Assembly (NCBI GenBank): GCA_020058145.1
Contig: JAGVEP010000116.1
Coordinates: forward strand, 1-21,776
DNA length: 21,776 bases
Reading direction: 5' to 3'
Source of the DNA: Phycisphaerae bacterium
GTDB lineage: Bacteria > Planctomycetota > Phycisphaerae > UBA1845 > Fen-1342
Within the stretch, counting starts at the first letter, position 1; every line of letters starts with the position of its first letter. The notes beneath the pieces were generated by a model, which did no database searches, had not been told where the DNA came from, and saw only the letters and a program-made list of their open reading frames with translations. A program made the translations under genes and the position numbers. This document shows positions 7,508 to 15,198 of the stretch, in pieces.

Positions 7508-7843
7508 ATGTTCCAGAGATTCGAGCTTACCGAGTGGGAGCGGCCAAACGTGATCGGCGTGGGGCTGCTGGAAGATGAGCCCGCGGGAGCGGCCGTCGCG
7601 CCGGATGCGGAAGAGGTGGAAAGTGGACATGCCCCGGCGATCGGCGTGGGCGGGTTGCGGGGCGACGCGCGCCGCAAGTCCGCTGAAGAAGATGAGGATT
7701 TTGAGGACGAGGAGTTCGGGGACGACGAGGACGAAGCCGAGGACGAGGAGGGTCTCGACGACGAATTCGAGGACGATGAGCTCGAGGAGGATGATCTGGA
7801 CGACGACCTCGACGAAGACGCAGACGAAGACGAGGACCTGTAG
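7508..7843 (+). CDS. Hypothetical protein with a long Asp/Glu tail
   Basis: A 111-residue protein not assigned to a family. The N-terminal half (MFQRFELTEWERPNVIG and following) looks globular or partly ordered. The C-terminal ~50 residues are almost purely Asp and Glu with a few Leu, Phe and Arg, giving a strongly negative tail. AAGGAG at 7495-7500 is seven bases before ATG 7508; a GTG at 7502 in the same frame is too close to that site. It is divergent from the SEC-C gene, with about 170 bases between them. Such tails can bind basic proteins, metal ions or nucleic-acid-binding partners, but nothing here decides which. The codon pattern is consistent with a true gene. Confidence 0.7.
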   Translation: MFQRFELTEWERPNVIGVGLLEDEPAGAAVAPDAEEVESGHAPAIGVGGLRGDARRKSAEEDEDFEDEEFGDDEDEAEDEEGLDDEFEDDELEEDDLDDDLDEDADEDEDL

Positions 7844-7859
7844 CGGTCGCGGTGACCGC
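7843..7859 (+). terminator. Short hairpin at the end of the acidic-tail gene
   Basis: GCGGTC at 7843-7848 pairs with GACCGC at 7854-7859 around a five-base loop, starting inside the stop codon. No T tract follows, so it is only a possible terminator. Confidence 0.3.
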
Positions 7860-7897
7860 CTACAGTCGGCCGGGGCGACCCGACGATAACGTTGGGT

Positions 7898-8383
7898 ATG
7901 ACGCCGGACAAGCAAGCTTGCGAAACCGCGCGGCAGGATGACGTTCTGCCCCGTGCTGACGGGCAGATCTTGCCTGCCTCCGCAGCGGCGAAAGACGGTG
8001 CCTCGGTAGGGGGGGCGCAACCCTGCGCGGCGCTCGAGGTGGCGGACGACCGTCGCGGGAGCGGTGGGCGCCCGGGGGATGACCGCTGTGCCGCCATCGA
8101 TCGGCGTTCGAGCTTGGACCGACGGCGTGGTCCTGGCCGCCGGCGAACGGACTACCGTCGTGCCGCTGAAGAAGGGCACATGAATGAGGAGCAACTGGAC
8201 TTCCTCAAGGCGGTGGACGAGTACAAACGGGTAAACGACCGGCCGTTTCCGGCGTTAACTGAGATTTTGGACATCGCGCTGTACCTGGGGTACCGGAAGG
8301 TCGCGCCGGTAGGGGAGTTCAAGCTCTGCAAGGGCCGTCAGACGCCGCTGCGGGAACCGAAGGCCGACGCGTCGCCTCAGTAA
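7898..8383 (+). CDS. Hypothetical protein; Arg-rich linker then a conserved small C-terminal domain
   Basis: 161 residues from ATG 7898. The first 60 residues are low-complexity Ala/Gly-rich. A run of Arg-Arg pairs (DRRSSLDRRRGPGRRR) follows near residues 68-84. The last 67 residues (MNEEQLDFLKAVDEYKRVNDR, then RPFPALTEILDIALYLGYRKVAP) form a compact domain that I recall from other planctomycete small proteins, with an LGYRKVA ending. No function is known to me. The start is uncertain: 7898 has no clear ribosome site, and an internal ATG at 8180, preceded by GAAGGG, would give only the conserved domain. The Arg-rich stretch joins directly to the domain, which favours the longer form. Confidence 0.55.
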   Translation: MTPDKQACETARQDDVLPRADGQILPASAAAKDGASVGGAQPCAALEVADDRRGSGGRPGDDRCAAIDRRSSLDRRRGPGRRRTDYRRAAEEGHMNEEQLDFLKAVDEYKRVNDRPFPALTEILDIALYLGYRKVAPVGEFKLCKGRQTPLREPKADASPQ

Positions 8384-8414
8384 CGCGGCTGCGGCGGAGG
8401 CGGTCGCGACCACG

Positions 8415-8534
8415 TCAGAACGCGAAGCGCCAGCGAGCGATGGCTGCCGGTCCACGCTCGCTGGCGCTTCGCGTTCTGAACTCACTCGCTGGCGCTTCGT
8501 CTTCTGAGTCGCTCGCTGGCGCTTCGCGTTCTGA
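8415..8534. repeat. Cluster of four 25-bp repeats (one inverted, three direct)
   Basis: The 25-base unit starts CGCTCGCTGGCGCTTCGC and ends GTTCTGA. Direct copies are at 8455-8479, 8483-8507 (three mismatches) and 8510-8534, with a period of 27-28 bases. An exact inverted copy is at 8415-8439, so copy 0 and copy 1 form a hairpin with a 15-base loop. The block lies between the hypothetical gene ending at 8383 and the rpmF promoter region. The CGCT(C/T)GCTGGCGC core recurs in the repeat blocks at 12.7 and 16.4 kb, so it belongs to a dispersed family. Confidence 0.9.
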
Positions 8535-8580
8535 CGAGAGGCGCCGACGCGAAACCGTGGCCAGGAACCCTGACCCCGCC

Positions 8581-8609
8581 TTGACACCCGGGGACAAGCT
8601 GCGTAGCCT
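8581..8609 (+). promoter_or_regulatory. Possible sigma-70 type promoter before rpmF-plsX-fab
   Basis: A perfect TTGACA at 8581-8586 is followed after 17 bases by TAGCCT at 8604-8609 (three of six matches to TATAAT, in the key positions 1, 2 and 6). It is about 110 bases before the rpmF start and just after the repeat cluster, a sensible place for the operon promoter. Confidence 0.4.
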
Positions 8610-8717
8610 ACATTATTCTGTAACGCCTGGGAGCGGTGCGCCGGCGCAGGGCCCTCCGGCGGCCGGGAATCTTTCGCGCCGTCGTCGTCGGCCAGAGCAC
8701 TCGGAGTATTCGGACCT

Positions 8718-8900
8718 ATGCTACCGGTAACAAAAAAAAGCAAGATGCGCAAACGGACGCGACGCTCACACCATGCGCTGCGGCCCGTGGCGCTGCTGGC
8801 GTGTCCGCAGTGCGGCCAAGCCAAACTCCCGCACGCTGCGTGCAAGAACTGCGGATACGTCAACGCGCATACGCGCATTGAGGTCGCCAAGGAGGAGTAA
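8718..8900 (+). CDS. rpmF: 50S ribosomal protein L32
   Basis: A 60-residue basic protein of the large ribosomal subunit. It has the L32 pattern: a Lys/Arg-rich N-terminus (MLPVTKKSKMRKRTRRSHHAL), a zinc ribbon made by CPQC (near 29-32) and CKNC (near 42-45), and the KLPH-x-x-C-x-x-CGY signature. It retains all four cysteines, the zinc-bound form of L32. It starts the widely conserved rpmF-plsX-fab gene order, with 12 bases to plsX, which links ribosome output to lipid synthesis. The ribosome site is weak (CGGAG, some 13 bases upstream). Confidence 0.93.
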   Translation: MLPVTKKSKMRKRTRRSHHALRPVALLACPQCGQAKLPHAACKNCGYVNAHTRIEVAKEE

Positions 8901-8912
8901 CAGGAGGCTCCC

Positions 8913-9914
8913 GTGCGGATCGGCATCGACGCGATGGGCGGTGACTTCGCGCCGCGTGAGGTGATCCGCGGCGCGCAACTCGGACTGCGCTACCTGTCGG
9001 CCGACGATCGTTTAGTGCTCTTCGGTCCGCGCGACGTCGTGGCAGCGCACTGCCGCGAAATCGGACTTGCGGACCCGCGCGTCACCGTGCAGCACTGTCC
9101 CGAAGTAATCGGGATGGACGAATCGCCGATGGAGGCCCTGCGGCAGAAACGGCAGTCGAGCATCGTCCGCATGGCGGTGGCGGCGGCCGAGGAGCAGGTC
9201 GACGCGGTCATTTCGGCCGGCAACACCGGGGCGTTCGCCGCGGCTTGTCAACTGAAGGTCGGCGCACTCGACGGCGCTTCGCGGCCGGGCATCGCGGTGG
9301 CGATTCCGAGCTTTCACGGACCGGTGCTGGTCTGCGACGTCGGTGCGAACGTCGCGCCGAAGCCGCACCACCTGCACGAATACGCCCGCATGTGCGTGTG
9401 CTACTCGCGCGTGATCCTCAAGACCAAAAGCCCGCGCGTCGGGCTGATGTCCATCGGCGAAGAAGCCGGCAAGGGGAGTGCGCTCGTCAAGGAAGCGGGC
9501 CGGCTGCTGGAGCAAGATCCGAGCGTGCCGTTCGTCGGAAACGTCGAAGGACGCGACCTGTTTGCCGGCCAATGCGATATCGCGATCTGCGACGGCTTTG
9601 TCGGCAACGTCATCCTGAAGCTGACCGAGGGACTGGCCGAGGGGCTGTTCAAGACGATCGTGCAGGAAATCAAGAACGAAAGCGCCGAGCTCCTGCCGCA
9701 CTTCGAGCCGATTGTTGACACCATCTGGAAACGCCATGATTTCGCCGAGTATGGGGGCGCGCCGCTGCTCGGCCTGCGCCGCACGGCGATTATCTGCCAC
9801 GGGCGCAGCGACGGGCGGGCCATCAGCAACGCGATCCGGGTGGCCGTTGAGCAACTGAAGGCCGATCTGGTGGGCGTCATCGCGGAAGCCCTAAAGCAAG
9901 AGGTCACGACATGA
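8913..9914 (+). CDS. plsX: Phosphate acyltransferase PlsX
   Basis: Converts acyl-ACP and phosphate to acyl phosphate for the first acylation of glycerol-3-phosphate in phospholipid synthesis; peripheral membrane or cytosolic enzyme. 333 residues, normal length. It begins MRIGIDAMGGDFAP and has SAGNTGAF, DVGANV (in VCDVGANVAPKPHHL), MSIGEEAGKG and CDGFVGNVILK, all hallmark segments of the family. The start is GTG at 8913 with CAGGAGG at 8901-8907. It overlaps fabH by four bases (ATGA). Confidence 0.97.
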   Translation: MRIGIDAMGGDFAPREVIRGAQLGLRYLSADDRLVLFGPRDVVAAHCREIGLADPRVTVQHCPEVIGMDESPMEALRQKRQSSIVRMAVAAAEEQVDAVISAGNTGAFAAACQLKVGALDGASRPGIAVAIPSFHGPVLVCDVGANVAPKPHHLHEYARMCVCYSRVILKTKSPRVGLMSIGEEAGKGSALVKEAGRLLEQDPSVPFVGNVEGRDLFAGQCDIAICDGFVGNVILKLTEGLAEGLFKTIVQEIKNESAELLPHFEPIVDTIWKRHDFAEYGGAPLLGLRRTAIICHGRSDGRAISNAIRVAVEQLKADLVGVIAEALKQEVTT

Positions 9915-10903
9915 AGGTGTCGTGGCCGGTCGAAATCGTTGGGACCGGCGCGTACCTGCCGGCGCGGGTCATCACGAATGCAGAACTTGCGCAGCGGGTG
10001 GACACCTCCAACGAGTGGATTGTCCAGCGCACCGGCATCCGTGAGCGGCGGCAAATCGCACCCGGCGAGGCCACCCTGGCGCTGGCGACCCATGCCAGTC
10101 GCGCCGCGCTGGCAGACGCCCACGTTACGCCCGCCGAAATCGACCTCATCATCGTCGCCACCGCCACCCCGGAGCAGCCGCTGCCGGCGACGGCGTGTCT
10201 GCTGCAGGCGGCCCTGGGTTGCCGCTGGGTGCCGGCGTATGACCTGGCGGCGGCGTGCAGCGGGTTCGTGTACGCGTTCACCCAGGCCGCGCAGAGCCTC
10301 ATCAACGATTTGGCGCAGACGGTCCTGGTGGTGGGGGCGGAGTGTCTCACCACGGTGACCGACCCGCTGGACCGCCAAACGTGCATTCTCTTCGGCGACG
10401 CGGCCGGGGCCGCGGTGCTGCGGCGGTGTGCCGACCCGCAGCGCGGCGTAATGGCGTTGTGCCTGGGGGCCGACGGCGGGCGGGGCAAGTTGATTTACAT
10501 ACCCGCGGGCGGTTCACGCGAGCCGGCGTCTTTGCGAAGCGTGAACGAGCGGCTGCACTTCATGCGGATGCAGGGCCGCGAGGTTTACAAGTTCGCGGTC
10601 ACGCAGATGCAAGCGATCATTGAACAGACGTGTGCCGACGCCGGCGTCAGCGTGGACGAGGTGGCTCTGCTCATTCCGCACCAATCGAACCTGCGGATCA
10701 TCGAATCTGCTTGCGAGCGCGCCGGCGTGCCGATGGAGAAGGTCGCCGTCAACATCGACCGCTTCGGCAACACGTCGTCGGCCTCGGTGGCGGTCGCACT
10801 CGACGAAGCCCGGCGGACAGAGCGGATCAAGCGGGGCGATCTGGTCTTACTGGTCGCTTTTGGTGCCGGACTGACCTGGGGCTCGACTCTGCTGAGGTTA
10901 TGA
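9911..10903 (+). CDS. fabH: 3-oxoacyl-ACP synthase III
   Basis: Starts fatty-acid chains by condensing an acyl-CoA (usually acetyl-CoA) with malonyl-ACP. 330 residues. The Cys-His-Asn triad is complete: Cys116 in AAACSGFVYAF, His257 in IPHQSNLRII and Asn287 in RFGNTSSAS. The N-terminus has the expected GTGAYLP and TSNEWIVQRTGIRERR. It is coupled to plsX through an ATGA overlap, with AGAGG before the start. The fabD start lies two bases after its stop. Confidence 0.97.
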   Translation: MKVSWPVEIVGTGAYLPARVITNAELAQRVDTSNEWIVQRTGIRERRQIAPGEATLALATHASRAALADAHVTPAEIDLIIVATATPEQPLPATACLLQAALGCRWVPAYDLAAACSGFVYAFTQAAQSLINDLAQTVLVVGAECLTTVTDPLDRQTCILFGDAAGAAVLRRCADPQRGVMALCLGADGGRGKLIYIPAGGSREPASLRSVNERLHFMRMQGREVYKFAVTQMQAIIEQTCADAGVSVDEVALLIPHQSNLRIIESACERAGVPMEKVAVNIDRFGNTSSASVAVALDEARRTERIKRGDLVLLVAFGAGLTWGSTLLRL

Positions 10904-10904
10904 C

Positions 10905-11834
10905 GTGAGCTACGCGGCCATTTTTCCCGGGCAGGGGGCGCAACTGGTCGGCATGGGCCGCGACGTGGCGGAGAAGTACCCCGCCGCGGCCGAAATCTAC
11001 GTCCAGGCCGACGGAATTCTAGGGTTTAAGCTCTCCGAGCTGTGCTTCAACGGACCGGCGGAGCGGCTTAACGCGACCGATATTCAACAGCCGGCGATCT
11101 TCGCCACGAGTGTCGCGCTCTTCCGCGCCGCGGTCGCCGCCGGGCGGTTCAAAGCCGAGGCCTTCGCTGCGGTAGGGGGTCTGAGCCTCGGCGAGTACAC
11201 CGCGCTGCACTTGGCGGGAGCTATGTCGCTGGCCGATGCACTGCGGCTCGTGTACCGCCGCGGGCAGCTCATGCAGGCGGCGGCGGAGCGGGCGGCGGGC
11301 GGGATGGTCTCGTTGCTCGGTGGCGACGAAGCCGCCGTACTCGGCCTGTGCGAACGCGTGCGTGCGCAGGGCCGCGTGGGACCCGCGAACTACAATTGTC
11401 CAGGACAGATCGTGATCTCGGGCGACAAGCTCGCCTGCGATGCGGCGGCGGAATTAGCCGGCGAGTTTGGCCTGCGCGCCGTACCGCTGCCGGTGGCCGG
11501 CGCCTTTCACAGCGAACTGATGCGTTCGGCGGCGGAGGGGCTGCGGACGGCGCTGGCCGCGTGCGACATCACGCGTCCGAAAGTCCGGGTCATCGCGAAC
11601 GTAAACGCCGACTATCATGCCGAGCCTGCTGCGATTCGCGAGTCGCTGTATCAGCAGGTCGTCAGCCCCGTCCGCTGGCAAATGTGCGTCGAGCGACTGA
11701 TCGCCGACGGGTGCAGCGAGTTCTGGGAAGTCGGCCCGAACCGTCACTTGACCGGAATGATGCGCAAGATCAACCGGTCGGCCAAGATCACGAACGTGAG
11801 CACCGCCGCCGACCTGACGCCCGCCTCGAACTGA
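10905..11834 (+). CDS. fabD: Malonyl-CoA:ACP transacylase
   Basis: Transfers malonyl from CoA to acyl carrier protein. 309 residues from a GTG start at 10905, preceded by GAGG and lying just after the fabH stop, so translation is probably coupled. Landmarks are FPGQGAQ at 7-13, the nucleophile Ser94 in GLSLGEYTALHLAGA, Arg119 in YRRGQLMQ and His202 in AFHSELM. The nucleophile elbow reads GLSLG in place of the GHSLG of E. coli; this substitution is common in the family and should not affect the catalytic Ser-His pair. Confidence 0.96.
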   Translation: MSYAAIFPGQGAQLVGMGRDVAEKYPAAAEIYVQADGILGFKLSELCFNGPAERLNATDIQQPAIFATSVALFRAAVAAGRFKAEAFAAVGGLSLGEYTALHLAGAMSLADALRLVYRRGQLMQAAAERAAGGMVSLLGGDEAAVLGLCERVRAQGRVGPANYNCPGQIVISGDKLACDAAAELAGEFGLRAVPLPVAGAFHSELMRSAAEGLRTALAACDITRPKVRVIANVNADYHAEPAAIRESLYQQVVSPVRWQMCVERLIADGCSEFWEVGPNRHLTGMMRKINRSAKITNVSTAADLTPASN

Positions 11835-11863
11835 GCGGCGTTCGCCAAAACAGGAGCACGAAA

Positions 11864-12607
11864 ATGCAGGATTTGCAGGGACAAGTCGCGATCGTTACCG
11901 GTGCAGCCCGCGGAATTGGCCGCGCCATTTGCCTGGAACTCGCGGGGCACGGCGCCAACATCGTCGCGACGGACCTGCTCGCGGACCAGCTCGATGAGAC
12001 CGTGGCCAAAGTGCAGGCCCTCGGTGTGAAGGCGGTGGCCGAAGTGGCCAACATCGCCGAACCGACGGTCGTGGACCGGCTGGTCGAAACCACGATCGAG
12101 AAATTCGGCAAGCTCGACATCATGGTCAACAATGCCGGCATCACCCGCGACACGCTCGTCCTGTCGATGAGCGACGAGCAATGGGATGCCGTCCTGAACG
12201 TGAACCTGCGGGCCGTGTTCCTCGGAACCCGGGCGGCGGCCAAAGTCATGCTGCGGCAGCGCGGCGGGCGCATTATCAACATGGCGAGCTTCTCAGGTCT
12301 GTCCGGCAACGCTGGGCAGGCTAACTACGCCGCCAGCAAAGCCGGCGTGATCGGTCTGACCAAATCGGTGGCGAAGGAACTGGCCAAGCGCGGCGTGCTC
12401 TGCAACGCGGTCGCGCCGGGCTTCATTGCCACCGACATGACCAATGTGCTGCCCGAAAAGGTCAAGGAAACGGCGAAAATGATCATCCCGATGCAGCGCC
12501 TGGGCGAGGCGGAGGAAGTCGCGCGAGTAGTTGCGTTCCTGGCCGGGCCCGCGTCGAGCTATGTGACCGGGCAAGTCATTTCTGTGGACGGCGGCTTGCA
12601 CATGTAG
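11864..12607 (+). CDS. fabG: 3-oxoacyl-ACP reductase
   Basis: NADPH-dependent short-chain dehydrogenase that reduces 3-oxoacyl-ACP in each elongation cycle. 247 residues, typical. It has the cofactor motif TGAARGIG (12-19), NNAG (89-92), Asn114, and the active site Ser142-Tyr155-Lys159 within NYAASKAG; the end is the usual DGGLHM. The frame is open far upstream inside fabD, but ATG 11864 is the real start: CAGGAG at 11851-11856 is seven bases away. In many bacteria acpP and fabF follow directly; here the operon ends and repeat-rich DNA begins. Confidence 0.97.
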   Translation: MQDLQGQVAIVTGAARGIGRAICLELAGHGANIVATDLLADQLDETVAKVQALGVKAVAEVANIAEPTVVDRLVETTIEKFGKLDIMVNNAGITRDTLVLSMSDEQWDAVLNVNLRAVFLGTRAAAKVMLRQRGGRIINMASFSGLSGNAGQANYAASKAGVIGLTKSVAKELAKRGVLCNAVAPGFIATDMTNVLPEKVKETAKMIIPMQRLGEAEEVARVVAFLAGPASSYVTGQVISVDGGLHM

Positions 12608-12635
12608 GTTGTTTCGCTTCCGACCCGCGCGCGCC

Positions 12636-12750
12636 AATCCGAACCCGCCCTGCAAAGGGCGGGCCAATCCGAGCCGCGCGCGCCAGCAAGCGATCTATCC
12701 GAGCCGCGCGCGCCAGCAAGCGATCTATCCGAGCCGCGCGCAAGCGAGCG
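12636..12750 (+). repeat. Composite repeat block, left copy
   Basis: A hairpin unit (CCGAACCC, stem-loop, CCAATCCGAG) is followed by a 30-base tandem repeat: 12671-12700 and 12701-12730 are identical, and a third, altered copy starts at 12731. The 30-mer runs GAGCCGCGCGCGCCAGCAAG then CGATCTATCC. The whole block recurs in inverted orientation at 16352-16477, so the two copies bracket the accessory island. Confidence 0.85.
12644..12663 (+). terminator. Hairpin after fabG, part of the dispersed repeat block
   Basis: CCCGCCCT pairs exactly with AGGGCGGG around a GCAA tetraloop, 36 bases after the fabG stop. There is no T tract. The same hairpin, with compensating base changes, occurs inverted at 16451-16468, so it is a component of the repeat family as well as a possible terminator. 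Confidence 0.4.
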
Positions 12751-13281
12751 AAAGGTCACCAAGATGATCATGCGTGTGTACCCCCCCTGTTGAGCACCTT
12801 GGACGAATGGTTCCGAAAAAAGGGGCGTTTCGCCTGCCCGGGGGTCAAGGGTCTCAAGAGTCTCATGTTTATGTGGGTCGTAAATGAGACTCTTGAAATT
12901 GGGACACAAGGCACGGAGGCACAAAGGCACGAAGGGACGGAGGGAAGGGGGAAATGCAGAATGCTGAATGCAGAATGCGGCGCGCAAGGCGAAAACGTGG
13001 GAACGGGAAAGCGGCGGATAGAGCGTAGCGACATGCTCATGCTAGGAACTATAGCATGATTGGCGGGGCGGGACCGACGAGTGGTATCCGGTGGCGGGTT
13101 TGGGCGGATTTTGGCGGAGGAAGCTAACCGCTGAGCGAAGTTGCGAGTAGCGAATGACGGGGATTCACCACAGAGGCACCGAGGCACAGAGAGGAGCGGG
13201 GAAAATGCAGAATGCAGAATTGCCGGCCACGCGAACACCTGCGAGTGTGGCAAGGTGAGAACGTGGGAACGCGCGCTGGCG

Positions 13282-13521
13282 TCAGGCGAACTGCGGGGGG
13301 AGAGCCGCGACAATCTGCATGGTCTCCAGGCTTACGCGGATGACTTGGCCGACTAGGCGGACGATGTACTGCGGGTCGTCCGCGCGGTTGGGGTCGGAGG
13401 TGATGCCGCTGCGGGGGTCGGTGTAGACCTGGTACTGGTCGATGACCCATTCGAGGGCGGAGCGGTTGCCGAGGCGGTAGGTGAAGGCTTCGGGCGGGAT
13501 GACCCGACAAATGCTCCTCAT
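13282..13521 (-). pseudogene. C-terminal remnant of a type ISP restriction-modification enzyme
   Basis: 79 codons. After ten unrelated-looking residues it reads PPEAFTYRLGNRSALEWV, then IDQYQV, RSGITSDPNR, DDPQYIVRLVGQVIRVSLET. This is what I recall as the extreme C-terminus, beyond the methyltransferase and target-recognition region, of large single-chain type ISP (LlaBIII/LlaGI-like) enzymes. Nothing resembling the helicase or methyltransferase is upstream: the ATPase gene stops nine bases before the ATG. It could be translated as a tail of that operon but has no likely activity. The matching N-terminal remnant is at 15777-16229 on the same strand. Assignment is from memory of the family. 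Confidence 0.7.
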
Positions 13522-13530
13522 TCGCGTGCG

Positions 13531-15198
13531 TCACACTCCTTCTACATTGGAGCTTAGGATCGGCAACGCGAAGAGCGGCGCGCGCCGAAGCAGACTCAAC
13601 CGTTTGTTCGGGGTGTTACCGACGAGACTCGGGCGATTCGTCCCTGTGGACTTTAGGACAAAATGTCCGCCTTGGTAATCAAGAACGCGCAGTTTTCGTT
13701 TGAATCGCTGCCCCGCATACTGGCTTAAATCGAGCATGTAAACCTCGGCCCTGTGTCCCGCGTGATGCTCATCGGATAGACTCGGATCGATTAGGTGTAT
13801 CAACCGAAGGTCCATAAGGGCCTCAAGCAGTTTATATTCCTTTGAGCACTTTTCCTTATCGCGAAAGTCAATGCGAAAACAGCTCCAGTTCTTTTCGTCG
13901 ACACAGAAAGCACGTACGCGCTGAAGGGCGTCTAGAACCCGGCGGCTCTGTTCTCGAGCCGAGGCGGCGTCATCCTCAAGTTCATCGAGCTTCTTTTGCT
14001 TTGCATCTCCTGCCGCCTTATTGACGTCCTGCACACCGACACGTTGGGCCTTTTCTCGCTGCTGCGCGACTTGAGTTGAACTGCCACATAGTGTCAAATA
14101 ATCTCGTGGTACCGCGCCGGACGCCAGCACCAAGCGGTCCAGCGCGTCCGGTGAAACCACATGCGTCACACTGGCTATTCCGCAATGCGTGGCATAGCTA
14201 AGAAGGACGCTCTCTAAAAAAGCCTTGGCGCTCTGTGGGTCTTGCAAGGTCACGTCGAGGTCTATATATGCCGAGTCGTGCCCAGTCTGAAGGCCAAGCT
14301 GCTTCTCGGAATCGAACCATCTTGCGAGATGCTGAATTGCAGCCACCTTCATCCACGCATCACAATCTCGCACCGTTCCGTGTACCATGTCTAGCATGTG
14401 AGCTTGCTCGTCCCGTTCCAGGTAGTGAAAATCGTCCAGGAACAGGTAGAGTCGCTTGCCAGAGTACTCCAAGAACTTCCGCAGTGTGCTATTGAGACGC
14501 GGAACCAAGCGGGCTACCGTGGTTATGTCCGGCGTTGCCGCGGCCAACATTCTCTTGACATCTTCGTCCAGAGCGCTGACCTGGGCGACGAATCGCGAAA
14601 TCTGCGGGCGCACCCTTTGGTCGGCCTGAAATATCTCGACCAGCTTTTCACATACGAGTAGGAAGGCCCGGTCCGCGCTTTCCCGGCGGTATGTTTGTAT
14701 GTTTAGCCATAGGCAGAGGTGCCCCTGTTCCTCGACGCGTCTCTTTGCCTCCACAAGTAGTGCGGTTTTTCCGGCGCCACGCCGTCCAAAGACCAGGTGA
14801 TGGCGCGGGGCGGTCACAGTTGCCAGGTTGTTTTGCGCGTCGGGCACGTAGGCGAGGCTAGGCTGTATTTCGGACGTGCGAGAGCGTGCCGTTAACAAAT
14901 GCACGAACTCGACCAATCGGGGATCCGATATAGCTCGTACACGCGTCGCACCAGTCGGCGACGTAGCCTGCTCCGCGGCCTTAACTGTGACGAAGCCCGC
15001 AAACCCTTGGGCAGCTAGTTGACGGTCTAGATCGTTAGCCAGCTCGATAGCGCGCGGGAAGTCCTCAGCCGCGACCCGCACAATGATGATCGACTCTTCG
15101 GGGTAGTTTCGTACATCGATTTGCTCGAGGCGAATTCGGCGGCCGGCAAAGGCCTCCGTGACTAAGTGTTCTGCATCTATCGTGGGTTCTGTCTTCAT
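13531..15198 (-). CDS. Orc/Cdc6-like P-loop ATPase, partner of a HEPN protein (putative defence or toxin module)
   Basis: 555 residues from ATG 15196-15198, which overlaps the HEPN stop as ATGA and has AAGGGG just before it; the frame is open further upstream only inside the HEPN gene. Residues 1-80 form a small alpha/beta domain (ends GFAGFVTVKAAE). Then comes an ATPase domain with Walker A GRRGAGKT (138-145), Walker B LYLFLDD (250-256) and an AVPRD segment (362-366) like the sensor-2 helix of AAA+ Orc/Cdc6 proteins. Residues ~376-428 are highly charged and probably helical or coiled; ~429-508 look like a winged-helix domain. The last ~45 residues are less structured. Base composition is lower in GC than the flanks. 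Family function is unknown to me; the HEPN neighbour suggests the ATPase senses a trigger or controls a ribonuclease. Confidence 0.75.
   Translation of the reverse strand: MKTEPTIDAEHLVTEAFAGRRIRLEQIDVRNYPEESIIIVRVAAEDFPRAIELANDLDRQLAAQGFAGFVTVKAAEQATSPTGATRVRAISDPRLVEFVHLLTARSRTSEIQPSLAYVPDAQNNLATVTAPRHHLVFGRRGAGKTALLVEAKRRVEEQGHLCLWLNIQTYRRESADRAFLLVCEKLVEIFQADQRVRPQISRFVAQVSALDEDVKRMLAAATPDITTVARLVPRLNSTLRKFLEYSGKRLYLFLDDFHYLERDEQAHMLDMVHGTVRDCDAWMKVAAIQHLARWFDSEKQLGLQTGHDSAYIDLDVTLQDPQSAKAFLESVLLSYATHCGIASVTHVVSPDALDRLVLASGAVPRDYLTLCGSSTQVAQQREKAQRVGVQDVNKAAGDAKQKKLDELEDDAASAREQSRRVLDALQRVRAFCVDEKNWSCFRIDFRDKEKCSKEYKLLEALMDLRLIHLIDPSLSDEHHAGHRAEVYMLDLSQYAGQRFKRKLRVLDYQGGHFVLKSTGTNRPSLVGNTPNKRLSLLRRAPLFALPILSSNVEGV
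13532..13545 (+). repeat. Edge repeat, left copy (CACACTC-NN-TCTAC)
   Basis: CACACTCCTTCTAC here and CACACTCAGTCTAC at 15772-15785 match at 12 of 14 positions in the same orientation. They sit at the two ends of the HEPN-ATPase cassette, 2240 bases apart. This copy covers the last codons of the ATPase. It may be a recombination or target-duplication footprint, or chance. Confidence 0.45.

Larger units (their letters stand above)
12608..13281. other. Repeat-rich intergenic stretch without a credible gene
   Basis: No convincing coding region on either strand. It contains the repeat block 12636-12750, a 13-bp inverted repeat (12854-12866 with 12884-12896, 17-base loop), and purine-rich stretches built from GGCAC-GAGG-type units at about 12905-12952 and 13166-13200. 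Each of the latter is followed by short GAATGCAGAATG-like repeats (about 12955-12977 and 13205-13219). Open frames here are short or artefacts of base composition. Confidence 0.7.

Noticed and set aside
7375..8097. Ser-rich minus-strand open frame
   Set aside because: It is the complement of the Asp/Glu codons of the acidic-tail gene, which read as Ser/Arg on the other strand.
8415..8534. Possible CRISPR array
   Set aside because: The gaps between repeats are only 2-3 bases for the direct copies and one copy is inverted; no spacers and no cas genes.
12671..12750. Possible CRISPR array or origin iterons
   Set aside because: The 30-bp units abut with no spacers, and no replication gene is close.
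12854..12896. 13-bp inverted repeat as an intrinsic terminator
   Set aside because: The loop is 17 bases, no T tract follows, and no gene ends nearby; kept only as part of the repeat-rich stretch.
14398..14661. Plus-strand open frame inside the ATPase region
   Set aside because: Antisense shadow of the ATPase gene without ribosome site or domain.
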